A stretch of 64,000 bases of DNA from NCBI GenBank assembly GCA_039679645.1, contig JBDKUO010000013.1, positions 18,704 to 82,703 of the forward strand. Direction: 5' to 3'. The notes below the pieces were generated by a model, which saw only the letters and a list, made by a program, of their open reading frames with translations, did no database searches and had not been told where the DNA came from. Origin of the DNA: Armatimonadota bacterium. GTDB taxonomy: Bacteria > Armatimonadota > UBA5829. Below, piece after piece: positions 1-8,324 of the stretch (within the stretch, counting starts at the first letter, position 1; every line of letters begins with the position of its first letter). A program made the translations under genes and the position numbers.

Positions 1-273
1 CCCGTTCCATATCTTTGCCGTGGTTCCATCGTCCCTTATCAGATCGTTGAGTGTGGACGGATAGTAGCCGGTATCGGTATAGAAGAGCTGTACGGCGTTT
101 CTGATAATTTTGAGATCGCTCTTCTGCGCGGACTCTTTGCTGCGCTTACCTGAATCCATAAACTTAGGCAGGACAATAGCCGCCAAGACCGCAAGCACAA
201 CCACTACGACCAGCAGCTCGACCAGAGTGAAGCCTCGACTGCCCTTCCTGACCTTCTCTAACAAATGATACAT
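1..273 (-). CDS. gspG: Type II secretion major pseudopilin GspG-like, N-terminal part (cut by window edge)
   Basis: This is the first 91 residues of a prepilin-like protein whose 3' end lies outside the window. After a short basic leader comes GFTLVELLVVVVVLAVLAAI, the type IV prepilin N-terminus: cleavage after Gly, Phe at +1, Glu at +5, then a hydrophobic helix. The following stretch (KSDLKIIRNAVQLFYTDTG) is typical of GspG pseudopilins, which form the periplasmic pseudopilus of type II secretion systems. The ATG at 273 follows an AAGGGGG ribosome-binding site. It lies 36 bases after gspF, as the last visible gene of the pil/gsp operon. A minor pilin is possible, but the sequence reads most like GspG. 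Confidence 0.85.
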   Translation of the reverse strand, partial: MYHLLEKVRKGSRGFTLVELLVVVVVLAVLAAIVLPKFMDSGKRSKESAQKSDLKIIRNAVQLFYTDTGYYPSTLNDLIRDDGTTAKIWNG

Positions 274-309
274 TTCAACAAACCCCCTTGTGATGCGGCC
301 GAGCCAGGT

Positions 310-1527
310 TTATTTGACCCCACCTACCAGAGAATAGATCGGCACTATGACCGACATTGCAATAAAACCTACTATCATACCTAACACAACAATCATAATC
401 GGCTCAATAACGGAGGTGAGGGATTTGACCTTGGCGTCCGTTTCCCGGGCATACATGGAGCAGATATACTCCAGCATAGCGGGCAGTTCGCCTGTTTTCT
501 CTCCACTTGCCACCATCTGAAGGACCAGAGGCGGAAAAACCCCCGTGGTCCTGAGCGACTGTGACGTCGCGCTGCCTTCCGCAACATCCTTTCTGGCTTG
601 CAGAAGGGCCTCTTTCACAATCTCATTATTGGCAGCCGCTGCCGATGTCTCCAGTGTTTTTACCATGGGAACTCCACTTGAAAGTAACGTGGACATTGAA
701 GCGAGTACCCGGTTTAAGATAACTTTGGTGACAATATCGCCTGCAATGGGAAGTTTAAGTGCTATTTGATCCAGTTTTCGCCTGCCGATAGGGCTGGATG
801 CATACCTGCGCACGGCGTAGACAACTCCGGCGACAGCGGGCACGATTATATACCAGTATGTTGTAGTTATGTGGCTGATATCCATCAGCGCCTTGGTCGT
901 CCATGGCAGCTTTGCGCCCATCTGGTCGAAAAGCTTCATGAACCTGGGCAAAATGAAGGTGACCATCACAATAACAGTAATCACCGATATGGCCATAACG
1001 ACTATCGGGTATGCCAGAGCGGATTTGATCTTGCGGCCTATCTCTGCGCCGCTTTCCATGTGATCGGCCAGTCTCTCCAAAGCTTGAGAGAGATTGCCGC
1101 CGGCCTCAGCCACTTTAGCCATCTCCACCGCAAGGTTCGGAAAAAGCTTGGGGTGTCTGGCAAAAGCATCGCTGAGGTTCATGCCATGGCTGATGTTGAG
1201 TGTAATATCTTCCATAGCCTCCTTAAGAGCTATCGACCGAGCCTGCTCGGTAAGTCCCTGCAGACCCTCGACCAGAGGAACACCCGCGCGCGTAAGTATG
1301 CTTATCTGCCTGATTGCGCTTGCCACTTCCTCCGGAGAAGACCTTTTCTTGAGCCTCTCATCAGCCTCAACACTCTGAGTATTGGCTGAGTTGACAGCCT
1401 TGATCTGAAGCACCTGCTCGCCTTTCTTGCGCAGAGACGATCTGGCCTGAGCCTCAGACATCGCTTCAACCCGGCTGTTTTTAACCCCGCCCGCAGGCGT
1501 TATAGCTTTGTAAGCATAGATCGGCAT
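310..1527 (-). CDS. gspF: Type II secretion / type IV pilus inner-membrane platform protein GspF/PilC
   Basis: 405 residues, normal length for the family. GspF/PilC is the polytopic inner-membrane protein that couples the assembly ATPase to pilin insertion. Two T2SSF domains are visible (about 70-190 and 275-395), each followed by hydrophobic segments, for example near 172-193, 222-240 and 374-400. The N-terminus MPIYAYKAIT is typical of the family. It sits between the ATPase gene and the pseudopilin gene. Oddity: no Shine-Dalgarno is visible before the ATG, because a hairpin array ends only 11 bases upstream of the start codon. Confidence 0.93.
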   Translation of the reverse strand: MPIYAYKAITPAGGVKNSRVEAMSEAQARSSLRKKGEQVLQIKAVNSANTQSVEADERLKKRSSPEEVASAIRQISILTRAGVPLVEGLQGLTEQARSIALKEAMEDITLNISHGMNLSDAFARHPKLFPNLAVEMAKVAEAGGNLSQALERLADHMESGAEIGRKIKSALAYPIVVMAISVITVIVMVTFILPRFMKLFDQMGAKLPWTTKALMDISHITTTYWYIIVPAVAGVVYAVRRYASSPIGRRKLDQIALKLPIAGDIVTKVILNRVLASMSTLLSSGVPMVKTLETSAAAANNEIVKEALLQARKDVAEGSATSQSLRTTGVFPPLVLQMVASGEKTGELPAMLEYICSMYARETDAKVKSLTSVIEPIMIVVLGMIVGFIAMSVIVPIYSLVGGVK

Positions 1528-1538
1528 AAGCGGTTAAG

Positions 1539-1739
1539 TTGGGGCTTTGCCCCAAACCCCACAAAGGGCGCTGCCCTTTGATCCCGCCAGGAGCCGAGTG
1601 GCCCCTGGACCCCCATCTCGAAGTTGGTTACCCCCGTACGGGGGTAACCAACATCGGGGCAGAAGGTCAAGGAAACCTGGTTTCCTTGTGGAGTCCAGAG
1701 GCAAAGCCTCTGGTGGGAGTCTGAGGGTGAAACCCTCAG
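1539..1739. repeat. Array of seven consecutive hairpins between gspE and gspF
   Basis: Seven inverted repeats fill this 200-bp gap. 1539-1555: 7-bp arms, TTT loop. 1562-1580: CAAAGGGC arms, GCT loop. 1587-1608: imperfect CCAGG/CCTGG. 1623-1652: a perfect 30-bp palindrome (arms starting GTTGGTTACCCCC, GTAC centre). 1668-1688: CAAGGAAA/TTTCCTTG. 1695-1713: CCAGAGGC arms, AAA loop. 1721-1739: CTGAGGGT arms, GAA loop. Most loops are three or four bases. It resembles GC-rich multi-hairpin repeats seen in unrelated bacterial genomes; that is recollection, not a search result. It sits inside an operon and would be transcribed. Confidence 0.85.
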
Positions 1740-1748
1740 CTTATCTCC

Positions 1749-3461
1749 TTACTCGGTTGTTACACGCATAACTTCTTCGATGGTAGTCACACCCGCTTTG
1801 ACTTTTTCCAGGGCGTCTTCGCGTAGTGTGCGCATACCCTTTTTCATAGCGATTTGACGGATTGCGGCGGCTGAGCTGCGCGCGATAATTGCGGATCGAA
1901 TGTCATCGTCCATTCTAAGCAGTTCGTATATACCGACGCGCCCCTTGTAGCCGGTCCTGCCGCACTGCTCGCAGCCTGCGCCTTTCATTGCGCCTGAAAG
2001 CTCGGCTGCGCTTATCTCCAGTTTGAGCTGAGCCAGTAGTTCGTCATTTACGACAAATGGTGTGGCGCACCTGGTGCAGATAGTTCGCACGAGTCTTTGA
2101 GAGAGCAGACCCACCACGGATGATGCCACCAGAAACGGCTCGACACCCATATCGATAAGTCTGGCGGCTGCGCCGGATGAGTCGTTTGCGTGCAGAGTCG
2201 AAAGGACAAGGTGGCCCGTAAGCGCAGCCTCTACTGCAATCTCGGCTGTCTCGGAGTCGCGTATTTCACCGACCAATATTACGTCCGGGTCCTGCCTGAC
2301 CATGGTCCTCAGGCCCGTGGCGAAGGTAAGGCCCGCCTTGCGGTTCACATTTGCCTGTACGACTCCGGTAAGTTGATACTCCACCGGGTCCTCGATAGTG
2401 ATTATGTGCCTCTCGGGTGAGTTGATCGTGTTCAAAACCGCATAAAGCGAGGTCGTTTTGCCTGCGCCTGTCGGCCCGCATGCCAGGATCATGCCGTACG
2501 GCGCATTGGTCATACGTGCGAAGTCTTCAGCAACATCCGGCTGCAGACCCAGCTTATCGAGAGTTATCTGCGCTGCGCTCTTTTCGAGCACGCGGATTAC
2601 TACATTTTCGCCGTGAACAGCCGGGTAGGTAGAGATTCTGAAATCATACTCCTGCGGGCGGGCGACTAGAGTAATTCTGCCATCCTGCGGTGCCCGGCGC
2701 TCGGCTACATCCATCCCGGCCATTACTTTAATACGGGATATTACCGGTGACTGCAAGTCCTTGGGCACGTTCATCACTTCATGCAAGATGCCATCGACTC
2801 TAAGCCGCACGCGTACGCGTCCCGATTCTGGCTCAATGTGTATGTCACTGGCCCTTTCGGCTATTGCGCGGGCTATCATGGCGTTCACCAGTCTTACTAC
2901 AGGCGCGCCGCCCGCCAGGTCTCTTAGCTCGGCAACGTTGGCGTCGGTCTCCTCGGGCTCGTCCTCGCGGATTTTGACTTCTGCATCGGCGTCCTTAATA
3001 GCCTCTACAATAATATCGCTGATATCTCCCGCTGCGCCGAAGCACTGGAAGATAGCCTCGAGTATATCATCCTCGACTGCGATCAGAGGGATAGGCTCAA
3101 GGCCGGTCATCTGGGCTATATCGTCAATTGCCTGGACGTCCAGCGGGTTGGCCATGGCTACTTTTATGACATCCTGCGTGCGCTCGACCGGGACGGCCTT
3201 GTATCGAAGAGCCATTGTATGTGGGATGAGCTTGGCGACATCCGCATCCATCTCCGGGCCGGAAAGCTCGACATACTGAATGCCGTGCTGAATGCCGACG
3301 CAGCGTACGCGGTCCCGCTCGGAGATCATCTGCAGCCGCACCAAAAACTCGCCTATATCCTCGGCAACGTCGGTGCGCATCGCAAGCGCCGCGTCCATTT
3401 CTTTCGCCGTTATAACGCCCTGCTCAATGAAGACGGATGTGAGTGAATTGTCTATTGCCAT
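1749..3461 (-). CDS. gspE: Type II secretion / type IV pilus assembly ATPase GspE/PilB
   Basis: 570 residues, the usual length. The hexameric cytoplasmic ATPase powers pseudopilus or pilus extension. Residues 1-150 match the GspE N-terminal domain. The ATPase core has Walker A GPTGAGKT (329-336), an Asp box around IEDPVEY (356-362), Walker B DPDVILVGEIRD (391-402) and a His box starting HANDSSG (424). A tetracysteine zinc site is present (C462, C465, C497, C500). It lies between the secretin and gspF. No convincing Shine-Dalgarno precedes the ATG at 3461, where a short heptamer repeat occupies the leader. PilB and GspE cannot be separated by sequence alone. Confidence 0.93.
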   Translation of the reverse strand: MAIDNSLTSVFIEQGVITAKEMDAALAMRTDVAEDIGEFLVRLQMISERDRVRCVGIQHGIQYVELSGPEMDADVAKLIPHTMALRYKAVPVERTQDVIKVAMANPLDVQAIDDIAQMTGLEPIPLIAVEDDILEAIFQCFGAAGDISDIIVEAIKDADAEVKIREDEPEETDANVAELRDLAGGAPVVRLVNAMIARAIAERASDIHIEPESGRVRVRLRVDGILHEVMNVPKDLQSPVISRIKVMAGMDVAERRAPQDGRITLVARPQEYDFRISTYPAVHGENVVIRVLEKSAAQITLDKLGLQPDVAEDFARMTNAPYGMILACGPTGAGKTTSLYAVLNTINSPERHIITIEDPVEYQLTGVVQANVNRKAGLTFATGLRTMVRQDPDVILVGEIRDSETAEIAVEAALTGHLVLSTLHANDSSGAAARLIDMGVEPFLVASSVVGLLSQRLVRTICTRCATPFVVNDELLAQLKLEISAAELSGAMKGAGCEQCGRTGYKGRVGIYELLRMDDDIRSAIIARSSAAAIRQIAMKKGMRTLREDALEKVKAGVTTIEEVMRVTTE

Positions 3462-3462
3462 A

Positions 3463-3497
3463 TAGGTGTTGGGTGTTAGGGAAGGGAGCGCCTTCCC
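3463..3497. repeat. Degenerate heptamer repeat plus GGGAAGG/CCTTCCC hairpin upstream of gspE
   Basis: Three 7-bp units, TAGGTGT, TGGGTGT and TAGGGAA, run directly up to the gspE start codon, followed by a perfect GGGAAGG-GAGCG-CCTTCCC inverted repeat (3479-3497). The rest of the gap to the secretin stop (to 3575) holds an imperfect hairpin around 3518-3555. The heptamers match a second array at 26320-26354 (ACACCTA/ATACCTA units) in reverse orientation. Confidence 0.6.
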
Positions 3498-3575
3498 GTC
3501 ACATCAACCTGCGCGTTTATGCTTCGCGGGCGAATGCCCCGAAGACCGGTTTTTTACACACAGAGAACTAACTGC

Positions 3576-4925
3576 TTAAACCCCCTCCACAATCTTTGGT
3601 GTAAGGAAAATCACTATTTCAGTGCGCTCCTTGGTCTTCTTTGAATGCCGGAAGACCGAGCCTATTATCGGCAGGTCGCCCAGCAGCGGGACTTTGGAGT
3701 AGTTTTTGATATCGTTATCCTGCAAAAGCCCGCCTATTGCCAGGGTAGAGCCGTTTTTGACTGAGACGGTGGTCTTAGCCTCTCGTGTGCTGATCTGAGG
3801 GTAATCCTTGAGATATCCCGTGACCAGGCTAACCTGAGGGTAGACGGTCAGCACTATTTCGGAGTCGCCCGCGATTTTGGGCGCTATCTGCAGATAAATG
3901 CCGACCTTTTCTTCGTCTTTGTCATATATCGGGATGCCGTTGTCGTTGTAGCCGGTAAGTTTCGGGAAGAGAATCCTGTCGCCGATAAGGATCTCTGCGT
4001 ATTCATTGTCCAGAACGGATATATTCGGCTTTGCCAGCAGAGTGGCACTTCCATTCTTGATCAATGCGGATACTGTGGCGGTAATGTTGGTAGCTTCTTT
4101 GGAAAACTTGCCGAACCAGATACCGGATGTGCTGGTATCTTCGGTAAGCCCGACCTCGTTCCACGCCCATTCTGTCCCAAGCTCTTTACCTGATGTCTCA
4201 GCGATCTCGGTAATGGAGACGTCAATATTTACCTGCTTGCGCGGCATATCGAGCTGGGCAAGTATGCCCTTTGCCTGCTCTATATCGCCGGGCTCTCCCA
4301 TCAGCACCAGCATATTGGAATTGCTCCTTACACTCTGCGATGAGGATGAGCCGGAGGTCGATGTTGTCGAGCTTGATGAACTGCCTGTGCTGCTGCCCAT
4401 TGACGTGCTTGTGCCGGAATCGGACGACTCCAGTGTCGGCGTGATCATATTCGGTCCCTCGACCGCAGTTACATTCGGCAAAAGTTTGGTTACAACCGTG
4501 ACCAGATCGGCGGGTTTGCTGTGTTTGCACTGCCAGAGAAGTGTCTGCCGTTGGGCAGGCGCCTGAGCGGGCGCTGGTTTGACGAACTTCTCCTTGGCCG
4601 CGACCAGATATGTCTGGCCGCTCTTCTCCCAGGCAAAGCCGTGTACTGTGGCCAGATTATCGAGTATCGAGTCAATTGTCATCTGCTTGAGGTGCACTGA
4701 AACATCACCCATAATATCCGGGCTGACCACTATATTTGCGCCGGACCTGCGCGCAAGGGCTTCGAGCACGTATTTGATGTCCGTGCCGCTGGAGTCGATG
4801 TCATAAACTCCGGCTTCCGCCCCCGGTTTAGCAGCGACACTCTGCGCATGGCAAAATGATGTCCTTATCAACATCAGGCTTATAATTGCTGTAGCTATTA
4901 AAATGCTTTTCTTACTTAGCATCAT
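3576..4925 (-). CDS. Secretin (GspD/PilQ family outer-membrane channel), short form
   Basis: About 449 residues, short for a secretin. The outer-membrane multimer lets pili or secreted substrates exit. In order: signal peptide ending near FCHAQS; an STN/N0 domain starting DSSGTDIKYVLEALARRSGA; an N1-like segment (LLPNVTAVEGPN); a Ser/Gly/Thr-rich linker; an NMLVLMGEPGDIEQAK N-domain; then a C-terminal secretin domain ending in IVIFLTPKIVEG. The ATG at 4925 is preferred; the frame also has a GTG at 4934. It overlaps the PilP-like gene by 14 bases. Only one or two N-domains are present, so it is simpler than GspD. PilQ and GspD are both plausible names. Confidence 0.88.
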   Translation of the reverse strand: MMLSKKSILIATAIISLMLIRTSFCHAQSVAAKPGAEAGVYDIDSSGTDIKYVLEALARRSGANIVVSPDIMGDVSVHLKQMTIDSILDNLATVHGFAWEKSGQTYLVAAKEKFVKPAPAQAPAQRQTLLWQCKHSKPADLVTVVTKLLPNVTAVEGPNMITPTLESSDSGTSTSMGSSTGSSSSSTTSTSGSSSSQSVRSNSNMLVLMGEPGDIEQAKGILAQLDMPRKQVNIDVSITEIAETSGKELGTEWAWNEVGLTEDTSTSGIWFGKFSKEATNITATVSALIKNGSATLLAKPNISVLDNEYAEILIGDRILFPKLTGYNDNGIPIYDKDEEKVGIYLQIAPKIAGDSEIVLTVYPQVSLVTGYLKDYPQISTREAKTTVSVKNGSTLAIGGLLQDNDIKNYSKVPLLGDLPIIGSVFRHSKKTKERTEIVIFLTPKIVEGV

Positions 4926-5580
4926 TTCCCACACTCTCCACTCTCTGAGCCCCGCTGGGCTTTGCGCTTCCCATCAATCTTTTGGCGACAATCGTAGCCT
5001 TGCCATCGGAAAGCGTTACCCGTTCAGGCTCTATTGAGACTACTTTGAACCCGCCTTCGACTCTGTCACCTATATCGACCACTTGAGCCTGAGACTGGTC
5101 GATTTCAATCACTGCGCTGCTGCCTTTTGGGCCGCTTATGGTAGCCATCAGCTCAAATACAGGCAGCGTTTCTTTCGCTGCCTCAACTTGCGCGGCGGCG
5201 GGATGCTGCGGCGCAACCGTTATGGGGGCAATCTTTTCATTTCCTAGTTCAACGTCACCCGGCCTCCATGGGCTGATCCTGACATTTGCCGGTGCAAATC
5301 TGCCTGATAAGTTTCTGTCCACTATATTTTCACCCTGCTTGGCAGAGGCGACATATCCGGGGCGTGCAAACGGGTTGCGCGAAGTTTCGCACTCGATACT
5401 AGGCATAACAACCGCCTGTGCTCTGCCCGCGATTGGAGCATTTGTCTGTGCCCGGGCTATCGGCGGCGGAGGAACCTTATGCGAGACTCGAAATGCCGTG
5501 ACGCCAATAGCCGCAACCAGCATAACCAGAAGGGCTATCACCGTCTTTGTTTGGCTGGGGTCTGTCTTGATAAAAGCCAT
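4912..5580 (-). CDS. PilP/GspC-like inner-membrane assembly protein
   Basis: 222 residues. A cytoplasmic N-tail, one transmembrane helix (about 13-32), a Pro-rich spacer, and a C-terminal domain (from FELMATISGPKGSSAVIEID) with the beta-rich pattern of the GspC homology region or PilP. Such proteins bridge the inner-membrane complex to the secretin N0 domain. Its start codon overlaps the pilO stop (TGATG), so the two are translationally coupled. Family assignment rests mainly on operon position plus the C-terminal pattern. The last residues (RVESVGNDAK) are encoded by two copies of a CTCTCCA-type heptamer that is repeated elsewhere in the window. Confidence 0.72.
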   Translation of the reverse strand: MAFIKTDPSQTKTVIALLVMLVAAIGVTAFRVSHKVPPPPIARAQTNAPIAGRAQAVVMPSIECETSRNPFARPGYVASAKQGENIVDRNLSGRFAPANVRISPWRPGDVELGNEKIAPITVAPQHPAAAQVEAAKETLPVFELMATISGPKGSSAVIEIDQSQAQVVDIGDRVEGGFKVVSIEPERVTLSDGKATIVAKRLMGSAKPSGAQRVESVGNDAK

Positions 5581-6143
5581 CAGCTTGCGTTTGCCTTTTC
5601 ATAAACGGTCAAAACCAGATTAAAGCTTACTTTACCTGTGCGGCTGTCGGAGGTCTCGATTGAAAAAGATTCGAGCTGGACCGGCATACCAGGGTTTTTG
5701 AGCCTGTCGAGCAGGCAGGTGAGCGAAGTGAACTCTCCACTGCCCTGAACGCGCACTTTGCTTGCATTCCAGTTTCCCAGCTTTACGTTTCCTAGAGTGA
5801 TCTGAGATGCAGCAGGCGGACCTTCAGGGACGATAGACTCCACGCTGGCTCCATCCAGTTTTGCCCATTGTGAAAACGTCAGCGCAAACGACTCCACTCC
5901 TCCCATGCCCGCAAGAGGCTCCGATGCATCGCGTTTGTGCTTATTATCGGCCTCGCGCTTTGTGCTTATCGCGGCGCTCTTTTCTTTTTGGAGAGCTTTG
6001 TTCGCACTCCATATCTCGCGCATGCTAAGCGCACTGGTTGCAATTAAATAGCCGCATATGATCAGCGCAACAATTCCGGCGCCTATACGTGCTTTGCCTG
6101 CCCGGTCCACATTTTCGAGTGTGTAGAACTTTGCGCTGATCAT
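5580..6143 (-). CDS. pilO: PilO-like type IV pilus/T2SS inner-membrane protein
   Basis: About 187 residues. A short cytoplasmic tail, a transmembrane helix (about 20-40), a charged coiled-coil-like stretch (ANKALQKEKSAAISTKREA), then a periplasmic domain with the ferredoxin-like pattern of PilO/GspM. PilO pairs with PilN under the outer-membrane channel. The ATG at 6143, with GGGGAG about 10 bases upstream and placed just after the pilN stop, is a better start than the GTG at 6164. Sequence similarity in this family is low, so the call leans on gene order. Confidence 0.75.
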   Translation of the reverse strand: MISAKFYTLENVDRAGKARIGAGIVALIICGYLIATSALSMREIWSANKALQKEKSAAISTKREADNKHKRDASEPLAGMGGVESFALTFSQWAKLDGASVESIVPEGPPAASQITLGNVKLGNWNASKVRVQGSGEFTSLTCLLDRLKNPGMPVQLESFSIETSDSRTGKVSFNLVLTVYEKANAS

Positions 6144-6144
6144 A

Positions 6145-6744
6145 CTAATGATTCTCCCCGACACTGGGCACCTTACCGGCGCTTGTCGCCGCTTGTGAAA
6201 TATTGGTCTTGAGCTTCAGTTCCAGCGAAAAGTCTACATATGGCGACGCGCCCGTGCCGGATATCTTTGTGCTGGTGAGCCGCACGTCTTTGAAACCGGC
6301 ACTGTCACGCAGCCTGGTTATAAACTCAGTCATAGATTCAAACGAGCCGGCCTGGCCGTCAAGGGTCAGCTCCACATCTTTTTGAGAGTTTTCTATCCTG
6401 CTGAGCCATACGTCTTTGGGCACGCAGTCTATTATGGTGTCGAGCATGCCCAGACACTTCTCGCTTCCGCCGGCAAGCTGTTTCTGCCAGTCGCGCTGGC
6501 CGAGCCTGAAGTCGACCGCTGCGGTAGATCGCTTGATCGCGACACATTTTGACTGAACCGCTGCCAGCTCAGACTTGACGTGTGTGGCCCTGTTGCGGAT
6601 AGTCTGGCGGCAGGCCTGAGACGCCGCGGCGATGCACAGCGTTATGCCGACAAAAACCGCAATCGCCTGCAGATGGCGGTTCAAATGCGTCCGGCAATAG
6701 CCGCGCTCGACAATCCTCGACTCAGCCAGATTAAATGGTCTCAT
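6145..6744 (-). CDS. pilN: PilN-like type IV pilus assembly protein
   Basis: About 199 residues. The N-terminal MRPFNLAESR resembles the PilN motif that binds PilM in the cytoplasm. It is followed by a transmembrane helix (about 25-46), a coiled-coil-like region and a periplasmic ferredoxin-like domain (VWLSRIENSQKDVELTLDGQ). PilN carries the PilM signal across the inner membrane and pairs with PilO. The ATG at 6744 is two bases after the pilM stop; a TTG at 6750 would overlap it. It lies second in the operon, as in classical pilMNOPQ loci. Confidence 0.82.
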   Translation of the reverse strand: MRPFNLAESRIVERGYCRTHLNRHLQAIAVFVGITLCIAAASQACRQTIRNRATHVKSELAAVQSKCVAIKRSTAAVDFRLGQRDWQKQLAGGSEKCLGMLDTIIDCVPKDVWLSRIENSQKDVELTLDGQAGSFESMTEFITRLRDSAGFKDVRLTSTKISGTGASPYVDFSLELKLKTNISQAATSAGKVPSVGENH

Positions 6745-6746
6745 AA

Positions 6747-7907
6747 TCAAGCAGCCGCTTTCATCTCCACGTTAGCCTCCAAAGGCCTTTTCTCCCAATA
6801 GTCAGCAGTAGTAAGGCCCATGGCGGTGGTATATAAAGTGGCGCTTTCGCCGATATTGCTCACGCCGCCTCCCTCATCTGCTACAGAAAAGCCCGTAAAC
6901 GGGTTTACTATGCCGTTTATCTCGATCCCCTGTTCCAGAAGACATGGCCCAAGCCCTTTAAGCAGAGCGCCGCCGCCGCTCATAGTGGTCGCGCCTATCA
7001 TGCCCAGATAACTTCCCTCAGCGTATTGGCTGGTAAAAAACCTCAGTGACCTTTGAATCTCTCTTGCAAGCCTGCCGACAACCTGCTCGCAATGCACTCT
7101 TATCTCGCCGCTGCTTGTCGAAACAGCCAATGTTCCATCCTCGCTAATGTGCGCGCCCGGCGTTAGTTTTATCTTTTCAGCCTCTGCCCAGCTCACCTGT
7201 GCATGTTCGGCTATGCGCTCTGTGAAGTCGTTGCCGCCTACGGGCACGGTGCGGGCAAACTCAGGCGCTCCGCCGCGGATAACGGCCATGGTGGTGCTTC
7301 GAGCGCCCACGATGACATGCGCTTTGGGCTGGCCGCTCCATAGAGGGCTTGACGATTTCGCCCGTGCACTTGCGCTTCTTACCGCTGCAGCAACACCGAT
7401 ATCCACCGCCACAGGTTCCAGACCGGAGCTTTCGGCGATGTTGAGCATCTCGTCCACCATTGATGATGATGCAGCCACCAGCAGTGTGAAATACACATTC
7501 CTCGAACCCATGCTCTTCTGTGAGAGCACTCGGTAGTCAATAATCACATCATCGGCGGCAAAAGGGGCTCCCCGGGCGGCTGTGCTCTGTGCGGTCTGCT
7601 CCAACTCCTCTTCGTCTGCGGCCTCAAGGTGGAGCCACTTCATATAGACGGCATGCGGGGCAAGAGCCAGCACTACTTTGCGAGATTCAAACTTGGCGGA
7701 TGCCCAAAGGTTTTTCACGGCACCCACTATGGCCGAAGGCTCGGGCAGGTCCTGCTTTGATAGCAGGCCGGGTATTGCGGCGCTGCCCGCCGACCGGATT
7801 ACAGTCTCGGAGCCGCGCTCAATCACTTCGACACCGCTTACAGTGTGGCTGCCGATGTCGAGACCTACCCTGTTTGTGAAATCAGACTTTTTTTGATGAC
7901 CGAGCAT
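6747..7907 (-). CDS. pilM: PilM-like actin-fold (ASKHA) pilus assembly protein
   Basis: 386 residues, typical length. PilM is a cytoplasmic actin-like ATP-binding protein that docks on PilN and recruits the assembly ATPases. The N-terminus VGLDIGSHTVSGVEV is an actin-fold phosphate-1 loop. MSGGGALLKGL near the C-terminus is the adenosine/phosphate-2 region. It is the first gene of the minus-strand pil/gsp operon, starting with ATG at 7907. The 160 bases upstream contain nothing clear, and beyond that lies the phased palindrome array at 8067-8167, the best candidate control region. Confidence 0.9.
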   Translation of the reverse strand: MLGHQKKSDFTNRVGLDIGSHTVSGVEVIERGSETVIRSAGSAAIPGLLSKQDLPEPSAIVGAVKNLWASAKFESRKVVLALAPHAVYMKWLHLEAADEEELEQTAQSTAARGAPFAADDVIIDYRVLSQKSMGSRNVYFTLLVAASSSMVDEMLNIAESSGLEPVAVDIGVAAAVRSASARAKSSSPLWSGQPKAHVIVGARSTTMAVIRGGAPEFARTVPVGGNDFTERIAEHAQVSWAEAEKIKLTPGAHISEDGTLAVSTSSGEIRVHCEQVVGRLAREIQRSLRFFTSQYAEGSYLGMIGATTMSGGGALLKGLGPCLLEQGIEINGIVNPFTGFSVADEGGGVSNIGESATLYTTAMGLTTADYWEKRPLEANVEMKAAA

Positions 7908-8066
7908 GCCGTTTGCCTAATACGTACGAACGCGCTCCCTTCAGCATCATGACTAAAGGGATACCAATTATAGTATCGGCAGGTGAACGCCCGGTCTTGA
8001 TGAGGAACGTCTTTACTAAGCCGTCGCATGCATAAGAGGCGTAAAGAAGTGCTGCAGCGAGCTGCC

Positions 8067-8167
8067 CATTGGGATCAAATATGGTCCCAATGAAAAATCT
8101 GTTGGGATCAATTTTGATCCGAATGGAGATCAAAAATGAACCTTGAAGGGATCAGAAATGATCCGAA
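8067..8167. promoter_or_regulatory. Four phased palindromes of consensus GGGATCA-n4-TGATCC upstream of pilM
   Basis: Related inverted repeats are centred at 8079.5, 8112.5, 8134.5 and 8156.5, with spacings of 33, 22 and 22 bp, all multiples of 11. Site 1 (8067-8092) is a near-perfect 26-bp palindrome. Site 2 (8102-8123) reads TTGGGATCA-ATTT-TGATCCGAA. Site 3 is degenerate (GATCA-AAAA-TGAAC). Site 4 (8146-8167) reads AAGGGATCA-GAAA-TGATCCGAA. The layout suits cooperative binding of a dimeric regulator on one DNA face. A 22-bp tandem repeat without function is the alternative. The 7908-8324 gap otherwise holds only the hairpin at 8181-8215 and short unsupported reading frames. Confidence 0.7.
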
Positions 8168-8180
8168 CATGTAATGTAAT

Positions 8181-8215
8181 AAGAATTCTTTCTCAAAATA
8201 TAGAGAAAAATTCTT
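8181..8215 (-). terminator. Hairpin downstream of the PEP-CTERM/FGE gene
   Basis: AAGAATTCTTTCTC and GAGAAAAATTCTT form an A/T-rich stem of about 13 bp around an 8-base loop, 110 bases after the stop of the minus-strand gene ending at 8325. There is no long U-tract on the minus strand, so this may be a weak terminator or an mRNA 3' stem. Confidence 0.4.
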
Positions 8216-8324
8216 TTCTTTTTTCTCCTTCGGACAATAAAGAACTCCTTGAAGCCGAAGGCGGCCGGGTTCCGACATCCTACTGCCGGAACTCACGCCG
8301 TAGTTGCGCCAGCGCCGTTAATGG

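Noticed and set aside
766..1389. 207-codon plus-strand frame opposite gspF
   Set aside because: Antisense to gspF with no promoter or ribosome site.
1539..1739. CRISPR array
   Set aside because: The units are distinct palindromes rather than one direct repeat with spacers, and no cas genes are present.
2761..3279. 172-codon plus-strand frame opposite gspE
   Set aside because: Antisense to a strongly supported ATPase; Ser/Ile-rich composition typical of a shadow frame.
7882..8133. 83-codon minus-strand frame upstream of pilM
   Set aside because: It starts inside the palindrome array, overlaps the pilM start and has no ribosome site; the palindromes explain the region better.
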